Assembly (NCBI GenBank): GCA_038243635.1
Contig: JBBSQW010000001.1
Coordinates: 62,001 to 126,000 of the forward strand
Direction: 5' to 3'
Origin: Pseudopedobacter sp038243635
GTDB taxonomy: Bacteria > Bacteroidota > Bacteroidia > Sphingobacteriales > Sphingobacteriaceae
DNA length: 64,000 bases
The position numbers were made by a program, and so were the translations under genes. The first letter of the stretch is position 1; each line of letters opens with the position of its first letter. The notes below the pieces were generated by a model that was given only the letters and a program-made list of their open reading frames with translations, did not search any database and was not told the DNA's origin. Positions 41,389 to 50,496 of the stretch are shown piece after piece.

Positions 41389-42246
41389 TTATTTCTGATT
41401 GAAGTTGTCTAAATGAAATTTCACCAGATCATCTATAGGAGATCGTATTATTTTACCTACTTTCATTCCATATTCTGTAGCCACTTCTTCTAAAACGTTT
41501 CTAAAATTGTAAGCAACAGAACCAATACAATTGAATTCAAGTTCTTTGTAGTTTGGATAATGACTTACCAAGTTCTCAAAAAAGTCTACAAAAGATGTTC
41601 TTACTAAACTTCTTGAGTACTCAAGATTTAACGTAATGTCATACACAAATTTGCTAAAGCTTGCACAAAACCTATTTGGCAAAGGTTTGGTATAAACTGC
41701 TTCCAAAATATCATCTGGTGTTAATTTAAAGGTTTCCCAAAAAGAGTCTCTCACATTTTTAGGCATATAACCTCTTATGTAATCACCTAATAGCTTTTTG
41801 CCTATGTAACAACCACTGCCTTCATCGCCCAAAATAAAAGCTAATGAATCTATACTAATTTCAATATCCTCTCCATCGTAAATGCAGGTATTTGTTCCAG
41901 TGCCGAGTATAGCTGCAAATCCTCTTTTGTTTCCCAACAAGGCTCTAGCTGCGGCCATTAAATCATGATCAATATTAATTTTAGCGCTAGGGAATATCAC
42001 TTTCATTGCTCTTGCAACAATCGAAGCTTTCTCATCATTATGCACTCCAGCACCGTAATAGTTAACTTCTTTTATTTTATCTATCGGCAAATCAGAAGGC
42101 ATATTTTTTTTCATGGAATCTATAATATATTCCGTATCTGAAAAATATGGATTATAGCCCTCAGTATTAAACATTACCTTTTTTCCATCATCTTGAATTA
42201 GCGTCCAACTGGTTTTTGTGGAGCCCCCGTCTGCAATTAGTATCAT
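41389..42246 (-). CDS. BadF/BadG-type ATPase (N-acetylglucosamine kinase-like)
   Basis: A 285-residue ASKHA-fold kinase. The phosphate-1 loop is L-I-A-D-G-G-S-T-K-T-S-W (about residues 3-14). F-A-A-I-L-G-T-G-T-N-T (about 115-125) and L-G-D-E-G-S-G-C-Y-I-G (about 139-149) are the phosphate-2 and sugar-binding regions. The family includes N-acetylglucosamine/muramic-acid kinases and the BadF activators; length and the L-G-D-E-G-S-G motif favour a sugar kinase used in amino-sugar recycling. It is a lone gene upstream of the convergent terminator. Confidence 0.85.
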   Translation of the reverse strand: MILIADGGSTKTSWTLIQDDGKKVMFNTEGYNPYFSDTEYIIDSMKKNMPSDLPIDKIKEVNYYGAGVHNDEKASIVARAMKVIFPSAKINIDHDLMAAARALLGNKRGFAAILGTGTNTCIYDGEDIEISIDSLAFILGDEGSGCYIGKKLLGDYIRGYMPKNVRDSFWETFKLTPDDILEAVYTKPLPNRFCASFSKFVYDITLNLEYSRSLVRTSFVDFFENLVSHYPNYKELEFNCIGSVAYNFRNVLEEVATEYGMKVGKIIRSPIDDLVKFHLDNFNQK

Positions 42247-42371
42247 TATATTATTTTGTGATTTAAGGGTTATTTAATGTTAAAATTAGCAAAATTTACT
42301 TGTTGTACAAACAACACTAAGCAAACCTTTTAAAATTTTATTAAAAAGTAGATTAATTTGGTGCACCTAAT

Positions 42372-43361
42372 TTACAATTTAAAAAAACATTGGGCTAATC
42401 CTTTCTCTAACGCCTCTCTTGTAAGTTTTTTGCCAATAAAAACAATTTTTGTTTCTCTAGTTTCATGCGCATTCCATTCGTCGCCATCTGTAAATATAGG
42501 GGAGCCTTTAACAGATTGAATAATTAACTTTCTATTTAAACCTTCAATATTTAAAATACCTTTTATTCTATAAAACCAAGCGCCTTGTATAGCTAACATA
42601 ACGGTAAAGTAATGCCTTAGTTTTAATAGGTCAAAGCTCTGCTTAAAAACAAAACTTTGTGATACAATATTATGATGTTTATATTCTGTTGGAATATTAA
42701 ATACATTATTGCTGCCGAATTTGGCGAGGCTGAGTTTAAAAGTTCCTTTCTCTTTATTGTAAGCTTTTAAAGCAAGTATTTTATCGGTATTCACGTTTGC
42801 ATAATCTGTAAAACTATACGCTGCAAAAGGATTAATCTTTTTTATAGTTTCGCCTATGGTTTCTAAAGTACTTTTCTCAATATCACTAGATTTATTGAAT
42901 ATGATGTAATCTGAAAATAAAACTTGTTTTGCCGCCTCTTCTTCGGTAGCAATTACTTCTAAAACGTTTGCTGCATCTATCAAACAAACGGTTCCATCCA
43001 GCTTAAACGCAGTCTGTATATTATAATCGGTTAAAAAAGTAGCTGCAACTGCCGATGGATCCGCAATTCCAGTAGTCTCAATAATTAAATGATCATAATT
43101 ATAAGGACCTGTAACTAACTTATTAAGTACCTCAAACAAATCGCCGTTTAAAGAACAGCAAATACATCCGTTCGAAAGCTCAAAAATATTTTCATCAGTT
43201 TTTACTACTAGTTCGCTGTCAATATTAATCTCTCCAAACTCGTTTTCAATAATTGCAAATTTAGTTTCAGGGTTTTTTTTGATAATATGGTTAAGGAGCG
43301 TTGTTTTACCAGCTCCTAAAAATCCGGTGAGTATGGTAACTGGTACTGATTTTATTGGCAT
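42372..43361 (-). CDS. COG0523 family GTPase (CobW/ZNG1-like metallochaperone)
   Basis: A 329-residue G3E GTPase. Walker A is G13-F-L-G-A-G-K-T20, the metal-binding C66-x-C68-C69 motif sits in S-N-G-C-I-C-C-S, I-I-E-T-T-G-I-A-D-P follows at about 93-102, and a nucleotide-specificity N-K-S is near 175. The C-terminal CobW-C domain (about 230-329) contains F-Y-R-I-K-G. The family delivers Zn2+ or other metals to client enzymes. No client gene, Zur box or metal transporter is adjacent, so the metal remains open. Confidence 0.88.
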   Translation of the reverse strand: MPIKSVPVTILTGFLGAGKTTLLNHIIKKNPETKFAIIENEFGEINIDSELVVKTDENIFELSNGCICCSLNGDLFEVLNKLVTGPYNYDHLIIETTGIADPSAVAATFLTDYNIQTAFKLDGTVCLIDAANVLEVIATEEEAAKQVLFSDYIIFNKSSDIEKSTLETIGETIKKINPFAAYSFTDYANVNTDKILALKAYNKEKGTFKLSLAKFGSNNVFNIPTEYKHHNIVSQSFVFKQSFDLLKLRHYFTVMLAIQGAWFYRIKGILNIEGLNRKLIIQSVKGSPIFTDGDEWNAHETRETKIVFIGKKLTREALEKGLAQCFFKL

Positions 43362-43479
43362 TGCTTAAAGTCTGAAATATCTTAGGTGAGATTGTTGATC
43401 GGCAATTTATTAAATGAAATACTAATAACTCGCCTTATCTAGTAGTTAAAAATAATTGTTTATTGACGTGGAAAAATGG

Positions 43480-44562
43480 TCATACTTTTTCTTTCTGAAC
43501 TATGGCAGGTATTGTTTTCAGTATTATTTTGAGATCTAGCCACATGGAGTAGTTTTTTGCATAAAAATTATCTAGTTTCTTACGCTCATGGTCAGACATT
43601 TCTTTTTTTCCGCGTTTGCTGATTTGCCAAAGCCCAGTAATGCCAGCGGGACCAAGAAAACGCATGGACCATTCGTTGGTCGTTAATTGTTCTGCTTCGT
43701 AGAGTGGGAGCGGACGGTTGCCTACTAAAGACATATCACCATTTAAAACGTTTAATAGTTGTGGGAGCTCGTCAATACTGCTATTTCTTAAAAATGCACC
43801 AAGCTTAGTAACTCTTGGATCATTTTTTATTTTAAAAAACGAAGCATCACTGTACTGATTTTTATGAGCTAAGCCAGCTATTTCCGCTTCTGCACCAAGT
43901 CGCATTGATCTAAATTTATAGAAGTTGAATATTTTATAACCCGTACCAACCCGTTTGCTGGTGTAAAAAATTGGTCCAGGCGAATCTAATTTAATTAGTA
44001 TGGCAAAAATTAATAAAAGTGGAGATAGTATAATCAACGAAAGACTGGCCATTACTAAGTCTAAAAACTTTTTACTTAAAGGCATGTGATACTCTGCAAC
44101 CGGAACTTGTGACAGTTGATTAACCTGAGACCTTAGCGTCTTGTAAAAGTTAAGAAACTTTAACCGCTCTTTTAAATCTTCAAATGGCACAGGCATAACA
44201 TAGCAGTCGCTAATGCCAAGTTCCATTGCTTTTTTTACAATAAAAGGATTGGGTTCTGTTAATAAAAATATGGAGATTAAATTTTTTGTAAGAAAATCAC
44301 CCTTTAGGGCTAATACGTAAGTATGTATATCTTCAAATTTAGATGGGTCTACCTCAAGTAAAATAATTGTATTTTTAAAATCAAAAGAAAGCGATTGGGT
44401 TCGTTTCTTTAGTTCTAACAAAGAATCAGCTTGCTCTATACTAAATTCAGTATCAGAAAAAAAAGTTTCAACTTCTTCTTTAAAGCTGGTGCCATAATAA
44501 AGAATATTAATCGAAGAGTTTGATTTGAAGTGATCTTCAACGTTAACATTCGTAAACTGCAT
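43480..44562 (-). CDS. Sugar-phosphate transferase with N-terminal pseudo-receiver domain
   Basis: 360 residues. Residues ~18-140 look like a degenerate response-regulator receiver: the acidic pair is Y-Y and the phospho-acceptor position reads L-L-E-V-D. A single membrane helix (about 168-190) leads into a bacterial sugar transferase domain (163-360) with Y-K-F-R-S-M (about 215-220), D-E-L-P-Q-L-L-N-V and S-L-V-G-N-R-P-L-P. Such enzymes load the first sugar phosphate onto undecaprenyl phosphate for exopolysaccharide or capsule. A receiver-only response regulator gene lies 3 nt upstream, suggesting signalling control of the initiating step. No other polysaccharide genes are near. Confidence 0.88.
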   Translation of the reverse strand: MQFTNVNVEDHFKSNSSINILYYGTSFKEEVETFFSDTEFSIEQADSLLELKKRTQSLSFDFKNTIILLEVDPSKFEDIHTYVLALKGDFLTKNLISIFLLTEPNPFIVKKAMELGISDCYVMPVPFEDLKERLKFLNFYKTLRSQVNQLSQVPVAEYHMPLSKKFLDLVMASLSLIILSPLLLIFAILIKLDSPGPIFYTSKRVGTGYKIFNFYKFRSMRLGAEAEIAGLAHKNQYSDASFFKIKNDPRVTKLGAFLRNSSIDELPQLLNVLNGDMSLVGNRPLPLYEAEQLTTNEWSMRFLGPAGITGLWQISKRGKKEMSDHERKKLDNFYAKNYSMWLDLKIILKTIPAIVQKEKV

Positions 44563-44565
44563 TCG

Positions 44566-44961
44566 CTAATTTAATAAAATTTTAATTTTATCTTTTAAAA
44601 CCGATGGATTAAACGGTTTAGAAATTAAGTCATTTATAGGGTACGGAATTCTAGTCTTTATGTTTTCTAAAGAATCCGAACCGGAAAGCACAATAACGGG
44701 TACGTCTCTAAAATAACCGCTTACTTTTAATGAACGTACAAAATCAGCACCATCAAAATATGGCATTTCCATATCAGAAATAATTAAATCCGGGACATTT
44801 CCGTTATCTAACCAAGTTAAAGCGTCAAATCCGTTATTTTTGATTATAAGTTCGTAATCCTTTTTCAATATAAATTCTAAAAGCTTTAAAATTGCAATCT
44901 CATCATCAACCAAAAGAATTTTTTTCTTTACCACCTCTTTATTTTTCTCTAATGATATCAT
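44566..44961 (-). CDS. Receiver-only response regulator
   Basis: A 131-residue CheY-like protein. The acidic pair is D19-D20, the phospho-acceptor D62 is in L-I-I-S-D-M-E-M-P, the conserved Ser is in V-L-S-G-S-D and the Lys in I-S-K-P-F (about 112-116). There is no output domain. It is coupled to the pseudo-receiver/sugar transferase gene 3 nt downstream, so an effect on that enzyme, possibly by receiver-receiver contact, is the obvious hypothesis. A matching histidine kinase is not adjacent; the soluble GAF kinase at 51367 is one candidate in the window. Confidence 0.9.
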   Translation of the reverse strand: MISLEKNKEVVKKKILLVDDEIAILKLLEFILKKDYELIIKNNGFDALTWLDNGNVPDLIISDMEMPYFDGADFVRSLKVSGYFRDVPVIVLSGSDSLENIKTRIPYPINDLISKPFNPSVLKDKIKILLN

Positions 44962-45384
44962 AATTCTATATCTTTTGTACCACCCATTAAACAGAAAAGA
45001 TGCCTAATTACCCTCAATAAATTTTCCAAAGTTAATCATACCAAACTAATTAATGTTAAGATTAAAATTTATGTAAATTTAATTCCAATCCTGCTTTGCA
45101 ATACGCTTAGGAATATGCTTTCACTTGGGCCTGAAGCCATTATTTACATTTCAGAAAATTATACTGTACGTACACATCTTATTAAAAGTAATTACGATAT
45201 ATCTTCTAGTTTGGACTTATTTGTTTTATATTTTTTAAATCAATTTTAATGGCTTTCAAAATGGGTAAGATATGAGGAATTTGTTCCTTAGAAGCGGAGT
45301 ATTTTCCCCGATTTCAAACCAGTTATAAAAACGAAAAAGTTCCAGATAATAATCCGGAACTTTTATATGATAGCTTTAACCTTC
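44962..45384. other. Intergenic region between the response regulator and yidC
   Basis: About 420 bp with no gene recognised. It holds the upstream region of the response regulator and the yidC terminator at 45335-45364. The rest is A/T-rich, without a repeated or palindromic signal that stands out. Confidence 0.5.
45335..45364 (-). terminator. Intrinsic terminator of yidC
   Basis: AAAAGTTCC and GGAACTTTT form a 9-bp stem, with an inner GAT/ATC pair. On the minus strand the hairpin is followed by T runs (TTTTT-CG-TTTTT). Confidence 0.88.
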
Positions 45385-47169
45385 TTATTTCTTGTTTTGC
45401 TGATTCAACTGTTGTTGTCTCATCATGTCTTCCATCTTTTTCTGGAAACCACCTTTTTTCTTTGCTTCTGGTTTCTTTTTATTTGCCTGTAATTGGGCAT
45501 GAATTTTATCATCATCAACAAATCTCCTGATAAAGTACTGTTGAGAGAATGTTAAAATGTTTGCACAGAAATAATAGTAGTTTAAACCAGCAGGGTAGCT
45601 ATTTAACACACCAAAAAAGATGATTGGTGTAATGTAGCCAATGTATTTCATCTGCCCTTGCACATTTGATATTTGGTTGTTAAAGTAGGTGTAAATTAAC
45701 GTAGAAATTGTCATTAACAAACACATTAAACTAATGTGATTCCAGCCTAAAAGTGGAATGGTAGGGAACTTAATCAACTCATCATAAGTAGATAAATCAT
45801 GCATCCAAAGAAAGCTCTCTTGCCTTAACTCAAACAGGTTAGGGAAAAAGTAAAAGAATGCTAAAATAAAAGGCATTTGGAAAACCATAGGTAAACAACC
45901 ACCCAAAGGGTTAACCCCAGCCTGTTTATACAATTTCATGTATTCTTGCTGTACCAAAGCTTGGTTACCTTCGCCTACTTTAGCTTTTATTTCATCCATT
46001 TCCGGCTTTAAAATCCTCATTTTAGCCATAGATAAGTATGACTTATAAGTGAATGGCAATAGCACCGTTTTAAGAATAATAGTAAGCAATAAAATGATTA
46101 AGCCATAACCTAAATTCATACTTTCAAAAAAGTTGAAAATTGGCAGCACTAAAAAACGGTTGATCCATTTTAACGGTCCCCATCCCATTTTAACCTGCTT
46201 ATCTAAGTCATGCCCTTGAGCTTTTAACTGACTAAATTTGTTTGAACCAAAATAAAATTGAAGATCGTAGGTATTAACTTGGTTGTTTTTATAAGGAACA
46301 GATAACTGTGCCGAATATGCTTTTACCGCAGAACTATCAGCTAACGTTGTGATTTTTACATGTGCTTTACTAAAACCACCTTTGGCAATTAAAGCTGCTG
46401 AGAAAAAGTGTTCTTTAAATGAAACCCAATTTGTTTTTCCTTCATTTAAAACTTTGTCATCATCCTTGCTTTCACTTAAGTAATCTACGTCCCCATCACC
46501 TGTCTGAAAATAAGTGGTTGAACCTAAACGCTCATTATGCAAGTCTTTTTCTTGTTGCAGCAGTTTTGTATTCCATGCTAAAACAAGTTGATCGTCAGAT
46601 ACTTTGCTTTCAAATCCTTTTGCATCAACTTTAAAACCTACTTTGTTTGAATCTGCGGGTAAAGAATAAGTATAGTTAAGGTAAGAACCATCGCTATTTG
46701 CCATTTGCATTACAATGTTTCCTGCGTTTTGGCTTACAATTTTAAACGACTGATCAGAAGTATTAAGGTTTTGATTTCCAGATTTATAATCGAAACCGAA
46801 ATTGGTGTCTTCAGCTTTAAAAAGAATAACCGGTCTACCGTCAAAGGTTTTTTCTCCTTTAACCTGTACGCTAACTATTTTACCACCTTTGTTTGATAAA
46901 GTTACTTTTAGCGCTTTGTTTTCTAAAACGCTTAATTCTTCTTTAAATAAGCTAGTAGAAAGTGCAGTATCTGCGCTTGTTGCTACTAAGCTATCCGTTA
47001 AAACGGCTGTCTTTTTTGTAATTGTTTGCGGATTCTTTTTTGCGGAAGCGATTGAATCTTGTGTAAATTTCTCTCTTTTTAGCTCTTCTGATGAAGGTTT
47101 TAAAAGAAAAGTGGAACCCACCAAGATTACTAAAATTAGGAATAATCCTGTAAACGTATTTCTATCCAT
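45385..47169 (-). CDS. yidC: Membrane protein insertase YidC
   Basis: A 594-residue inner-membrane insertase. The N-terminal anchor (about residues 5-24) is followed by a large periplasmic beta-domain (to about 330). The conserved five-helix insertase core lies near 345-560, with the P-F-T-Y-K-S-Y-L-S-M-A-K-M helix hairpin and N-P-L-G-G-C-L-P-M-V-F-Q-M-P. The C-terminus is a basic, glutamine-rich tail (K-K-K-G-G-F-Q-K-K) that probably contacts ribosomes. It lies 22 nt downstream of pyrG on the same strand, so the two may be co-transcribed. Confidence 0.96.
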   Translation of the reverse strand: MDRNTFTGLFLILVILVGSTFLLKPSSEELKREKFTQDSIASAKKNPQTITKKTAVLTDSLVATSADTALSTSLFKEELSVLENKALKVTLSNKGGKIVSVQVKGEKTFDGRPVILFKAEDTNFGFDYKSGNQNLNTSDQSFKIVSQNAGNIVMQMANSDGSYLNYTYSLPADSNKVGFKVDAKGFESKVSDDQLVLAWNTKLLQQEKDLHNERLGSTTYFQTGDGDVDYLSESKDDDKVLNEGKTNWVSFKEHFFSAALIAKGGFSKAHVKITTLADSSAVKAYSAQLSVPYKNNQVNTYDLQFYFGSNKFSQLKAQGHDLDKQVKMGWGPLKWINRFLVLPIFNFFESMNLGYGLIILLLTIILKTVLLPFTYKSYLSMAKMRILKPEMDEIKAKVGEGNQALVQQEYMKLYKQAGVNPLGGCLPMVFQMPFILAFFYFFPNLFELRQESFLWMHDLSTYDELIKFPTIPLLGWNHISLMCLLMTISTLIYTYFNNQISNVQGQMKYIGYITPIIFFGVLNSYPAGLNYYYFCANILTFSQQYFIRRFVDDDKIHAQLQANKKKPEAKKKGGFQKKMEDMMRQQQLNQQNKK

Positions 47170-47191
47170 TAGTTATTATTAATACTTCTTT

Positions 47192-48805
47192 TTAAACCTT
47201 CTTTTTTGAGTGTTCGATTGAAGCGGCGACAAATTTAACAAAAAGTGGATGCGGATTAGCAACCGTTGATTTTAATTCTGGATGAAATTGTGCTGCAACA
47301 AAATAGGGGTGGCTTTTAAGCTCAATAATTTCTACCAAATTATTTTCTGGGTTTATTCCAGAAGCTATCATTCCCGCTTCTTCGTAAGCTTTCAAAAACT
47401 TGTTGTTAAACTCGTAACGGTGCCTATGTCGCTCGCTAATTTTTGATTTCCCGTAAATCGCATGTGCTTTTGTGCCTTTTTTAAGTTCGCAAGCATAAGC
47501 GCCTAAACGCATAGTACCTCCTTTTAAGGTCACTTTCTTTTGGTCTTCCATGATCGAAATCACATCCTCTTCGGTGTTTTCGTCCATCTCTGTACTATGA
47601 GCGTTTTTTAAACCTAAAACGTTTCTACCAAATTCAATAACTGCACATTGCATTCCCAAACAAATACCAAAGAATGGAATGTTATGTTCTCTTATATATT
47701 GTATAGCGGTAATTTTACCTTCAATACCACGAGCACCAAAGCCAGGGGCAACTAAAACACCATCTAAATTACCAAGTTTGGCTTTTACATTTTCTGAATT
47801 AAGACTTTCTGAAGGGATAAACTCCACCCTAACTTTACACTCGTTTTGCGCACCAGCATGTATAAAAGCTTCTATAATAGATTTGTAAGCATCTGGCAGC
47901 TCAACGTATTTACCAACCAAACCAACTTTGATTTCTGATGTTGGGTTTTTTAAATGTCCCAAAAACTCTTTCCAGCTTTCTAAATCGGGCTCATTTTTTA
48001 ATGGAAGCTTTAATTTTGAAAGTACGGTGCGGTCTAATTGCTCTTTTAACATTAAAAGCGGTACATCGTAAATTGTTTTTGCATCTACAGATTCAATTAC
48101 CGCATTGATATTAACGTTGCAGAACAAAGCAATTTTTTTTCTGATATCTTGAGAAATATGATGTTCGGTTCGGCAAACTAATATATCTGGCTGGATACCA
48201 TATTCTAACAGCATTTTAACGGAGTGTTGAGTTGGTTTTGTTTTAAGTTCTCCAGCAGCCGCTAAATAGGGGATTAGCGTCAAGTGAATTACAATGGCAT
48301 TGTTTGCACCTGCTTCCCACTTAAACTGACGAACAGCCTCTATAAAAGGTAAAGATTCTATATCGCCAACTGTTCCACCAAGTTCTGTGATCACAATATC
48401 ATAATCGCCTGTTTCACCTAATAAACGCATATTACGTTTAATCTCGTCGGTAATATGGGGTACAACTTGTACTGTTTTACCTAAATAAGCGCCTTCTCTC
48501 TCCTTATTAATCACGTTTTGGTAAATTCTTCCAGTCGTAATATTATTAGCTTGCGTAGTTGGTACGTTTAAAAAACGTTCGTAGTGACCTAAGTCTAAAT
48601 CCGTCTCAGCACCATCCTCCGTAACATAACATTCACCATGTTCATAAGGATTTAAAGTTCCCGGATCAATATTAATATATGGATCAAACTTTTGGATAGT
48701 TACGCGGTAACCTCGGGCCTGTAAAAGTTTAGCTAATGATGCGGAAATAATACCTTTTCCTAAAGACGATGTAACGCCCCCCGTAACAAAAATATACTTA
48801 GTCAT
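47192..48805 (-). CDS. pyrG: CTP synthase
   Basis: 537 residues from the ATG at 48805, the normal PyrG length and N-terminus (M-T-K-Y-I-F-V-T-G-G-V-T-S-S-L-G-K-G). The longer frame to 48940 adds a non-conserved basic stretch and is rejected. It aminates UTP to CTP using glutamine. The synthetase domain fills residues 1-270 and the glutamine amidotransferase the rest, with the nucleophile cysteine in F-F-G-I-C-L-G-M-Q (near residue 381) and a C-terminal Q-F-H-P-E-L. It is upstream of yidC. Confidence 0.97.
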   Translation of the reverse strand: MTKYIFVTGGVTSSLGKGIISASLAKLLQARGYRVTIQKFDPYINIDPGTLNPYEHGECYVTEDGAETDLDLGHYERFLNVPTTQANNITTGRIYQNVINKEREGAYLGKTVQVVPHITDEIKRNMRLLGETGDYDIVITELGGTVGDIESLPFIEAVRQFKWEAGANNAIVIHLTLIPYLAAAGELKTKPTQHSVKMLLEYGIQPDILVCRTEHHISQDIRKKIALFCNVNINAVIESVDAKTIYDVPLLMLKEQLDRTVLSKLKLPLKNEPDLESWKEFLGHLKNPTSEIKVGLVGKYVELPDAYKSIIEAFIHAGAQNECKVRVEFIPSESLNSENVKAKLGNLDGVLVAPGFGARGIEGKITAIQYIREHNIPFFGICLGMQCAVIEFGRNVLGLKNAHSTEMDENTEEDVISIMEDQKKVTLKGGTMRLGAYACELKKGTKAHAIYGKSKISERHRHRYEFNNKFLKAYEEAGMIASGINPENNLVEIIELKSHPYFVAAQFHPELKSTVANPHPLFVKFVAASIEHSKKKV

Positions 48806-49098
48806 GTTGGATTTTGTTGTTTTTAACCATTTAAAAAGGAAAAAAGAATAGTGCTTTTTAAATGTGTTTGTACGGGATGCAAAATTAGGTTTTTTTTTCG
48901 ATTTCGAGCTATCGTAGGCAATGAATTTTAAAGGATCCATTTATTTTTATTTTTCCGCTACCTAGTATATGTAATACTTTGATCCGTTGCATTTAAGCTT
49001 TCCTTTTAACAGCGTATTTAAATTTTTACCACACAAAAGAAATAAGCTACTATATTTTTATCTTCGTAAAGCTAGCTTTTATCTTAAATTTGTTTACT

Positions 49099-49533
49099 AT
49101 GAATTCTACTTACAGAGGTTTATTGTTGCGTTATCAGAATTATCTTTTAGAGTTTTATCAATTGGTAGAAGATAAAGATATTATAGTTAAGGAGGACGCT
49201 GAAAAAGCAGTTTCGATTAAACGTTTTATAGAAAACTTACCCGATTTTGAATTTGATTATGAAATTGAGTTGGGGATTACTAGTTCTGTTGGTGAATTTT
49301 CTAACAACTGGATTATTCAGATATCCGACGATGGTTTTTCTGTACGCTCTTATACCGTAGACGGTTTAGACGAAACAGATGAGTGGTTTTTCCATTACCA
49401 TGATGATACTAAAGAATACGAAGGTAATTTATTTGCTGATGGTGATTGGGACTTGTTTTTAGAAGAGGTTGCGGAAGTTGATGGTTTTGATGGGAAAGTT
49501 GTGAGTGCGGTTTTGACTTATGACGTGGGTTGA
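49099..49533 (+). CDS. Acidic cytosolic protein of unknown function
   Basis: 144 residues from the ATG at 49099; an in-frame TTG at 49090 is possible. Very acidic, no signal or membrane segment. An N-terminal helical region (Y-R-G-L-L-L-R-Y-Q-N-Y-L-L-E-F-Y) is followed by beta-rich sequence with W-I-I-Q-I-S-D-D-G-F, E-W-F-F-H-Y-H-D-D-T and D-G-D-W-D-L-F-L-E-E. The aromatic/acidic strands look like a small compact sheet. It is not recognised as a known family. The next gene starts 28 nt downstream. Confidence 0.6.
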   Translation: MNSTYRGLLLRYQNYLLEFYQLVEDKDIIVKEDAEKAVSIKRFIENLPDFEFDYEIELGITSSVGEFSNNWIIQISDDGFSVRSYTVDGLDETDEWFFHYHDDTKEYEGNLFADGDWDLFLEEVAEVDGFDGKVVSAVLTYDVG

Positions 49534-49561
49534 GTTAGGATGTTTAAGAAAAACACTATTT

Positions 49562-50140
49562 ATGGGTAATCTAGTCGAATCAAAACTCTTTAATCTCTTA
49601 TTTATTTTAACCCTTATATCTAGCTCTTGTGCTTCTGAAAAAAATAGTGTAAATCGAATAATATTTGCAACAGGTGGCTGTTATGGCAAGTGTGCAGTTC
49701 AAGTAATAGATATAAATAGTACATTAAATGTTAAGTACCATGGAATAGATTATACCAAAAATTCCGGATATTTTACCGGAACTATCTCGCAAAGCTTATG
49801 GGACTCTTTAACCTTAAATCTTGAAAGGATAAATTATAAAAAGCTCGACAGCGTCTATGATCACACAGTTGACGATCTTTCAACTGAACTATATGTGGTT
49901 TATGACAACAATAAGATTAAAAATATTCGAGGCCGAGAAGAAAGTTTACCGAAAGAATTAATGGAGTATTATATTTATTATTTTAGTTCAACTGAAAATT
50001 TCAACCTTGTAAGGTCACCCGATACCTTATCATTTCCTATTAATATGAAAAGATTAATAGGAAAACCGGAACTAGATGGCAACATAAAATTCCCACCACC
50101 AGTTATTGATACAAAGAAACAAAATCACGTTGAAATGTAG
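49562..50140 (+). CDS. DUF6438-like lipoprotein
   Basis: 192 residues from the ATG at 49562, which gives a lipoprotein signal (L-F-I-L-T-L-I-S-S-S-C). A longer frame from 49520 would overlap the previous gene. The segment G-G-C-Y-G-K-C-A-V-Q-V-I-D-I after a short strand is the two-cysteine motif of DUF6438 proteins (C-x3-C in a beta-hairpin). A second half with S-T-E-L-Y-V-V-Y follows. The C-terminal ~40 residues are polar. The function is unknown; the two cysteines may form a disulfide in the periplasm. Confidence 0.7.
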   Translation: MGNLVESKLFNLLFILTLISSSCASEKNSVNRIIFATGGCYGKCAVQVIDINSTLNVKYHGIDYTKNSGYFTGTISQSLWDSLTLNLERINYKKLDSVYDHTVDDLSTELYVVYDNNKIKNIRGREESLPKELMEYYIYYFSSTENFNLVRSPDTLSFPINMKRLIGKPELDGNIKFPPPVIDTKKQNHVEM

Positions 50141-50496
50141 TTTAGTTTTTCCTTTTGGTGAGTTTATAGGCTATCATTTCTAGAAAAAAAATACTTAATA
50201 GCCGTCGCTAAATATCTAACGCATGTCTTGTAAGATCGTAATTTGAGTGCAAAGAGACTTGGGCTTTTGAAGATTATAATATCTAATGAGTGTTTATTTT
50301 ATTAGAGATTTTCCATCATCGAAATGAAGGTGAAATGTGCAGTCGCTTGGTTATGTTTAAGGAACAAACAGATTTCTCTTCGTACCTCATCGAAATGACG
50401 AGGAAAATGTGCAACTGTCCCTAACGCAAGTCTTAGTGCAGTAGAGATGAGTGAAGGCTGACTTGTGCTGTCGTAAAATTTACCAGTTAAAATAAT
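50141..50496. other. Intergenic region with a degenerate direct repeat
   Basis: About 355 bp without a gene. Two diverged copies of a ~40-bp unit occur at 50305-50340 and 50369-50412 (see separate entry). No other feature was recognised. Confidence 0.45.
50305..50412. repeat. Two diverged copies of an intergenic repeat
   Basis: Both copies contain AGATTT near the start, ATCGAAATGA in the middle and a G/A-rich stretch ending in AATGTGCA. The ATCGAAATGACGA core resembles an intergenic element seen repeatedly in Bacteroidota genomes. Copy positions are about 50305-50340 and 50369-50412. Confidence 0.45.

Noticed and set aside
46802..47182. 126-codon frame antisense to the 5' end of yidC
   Set aside because: No family features; it overlaps the conserved yidC anchor and periplasmic region.
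48806..48940. N-terminal extension of CTP synthase
   Set aside because: The 45 extra residues are basic and non-conserved; the family begins at the ATG at 48805.
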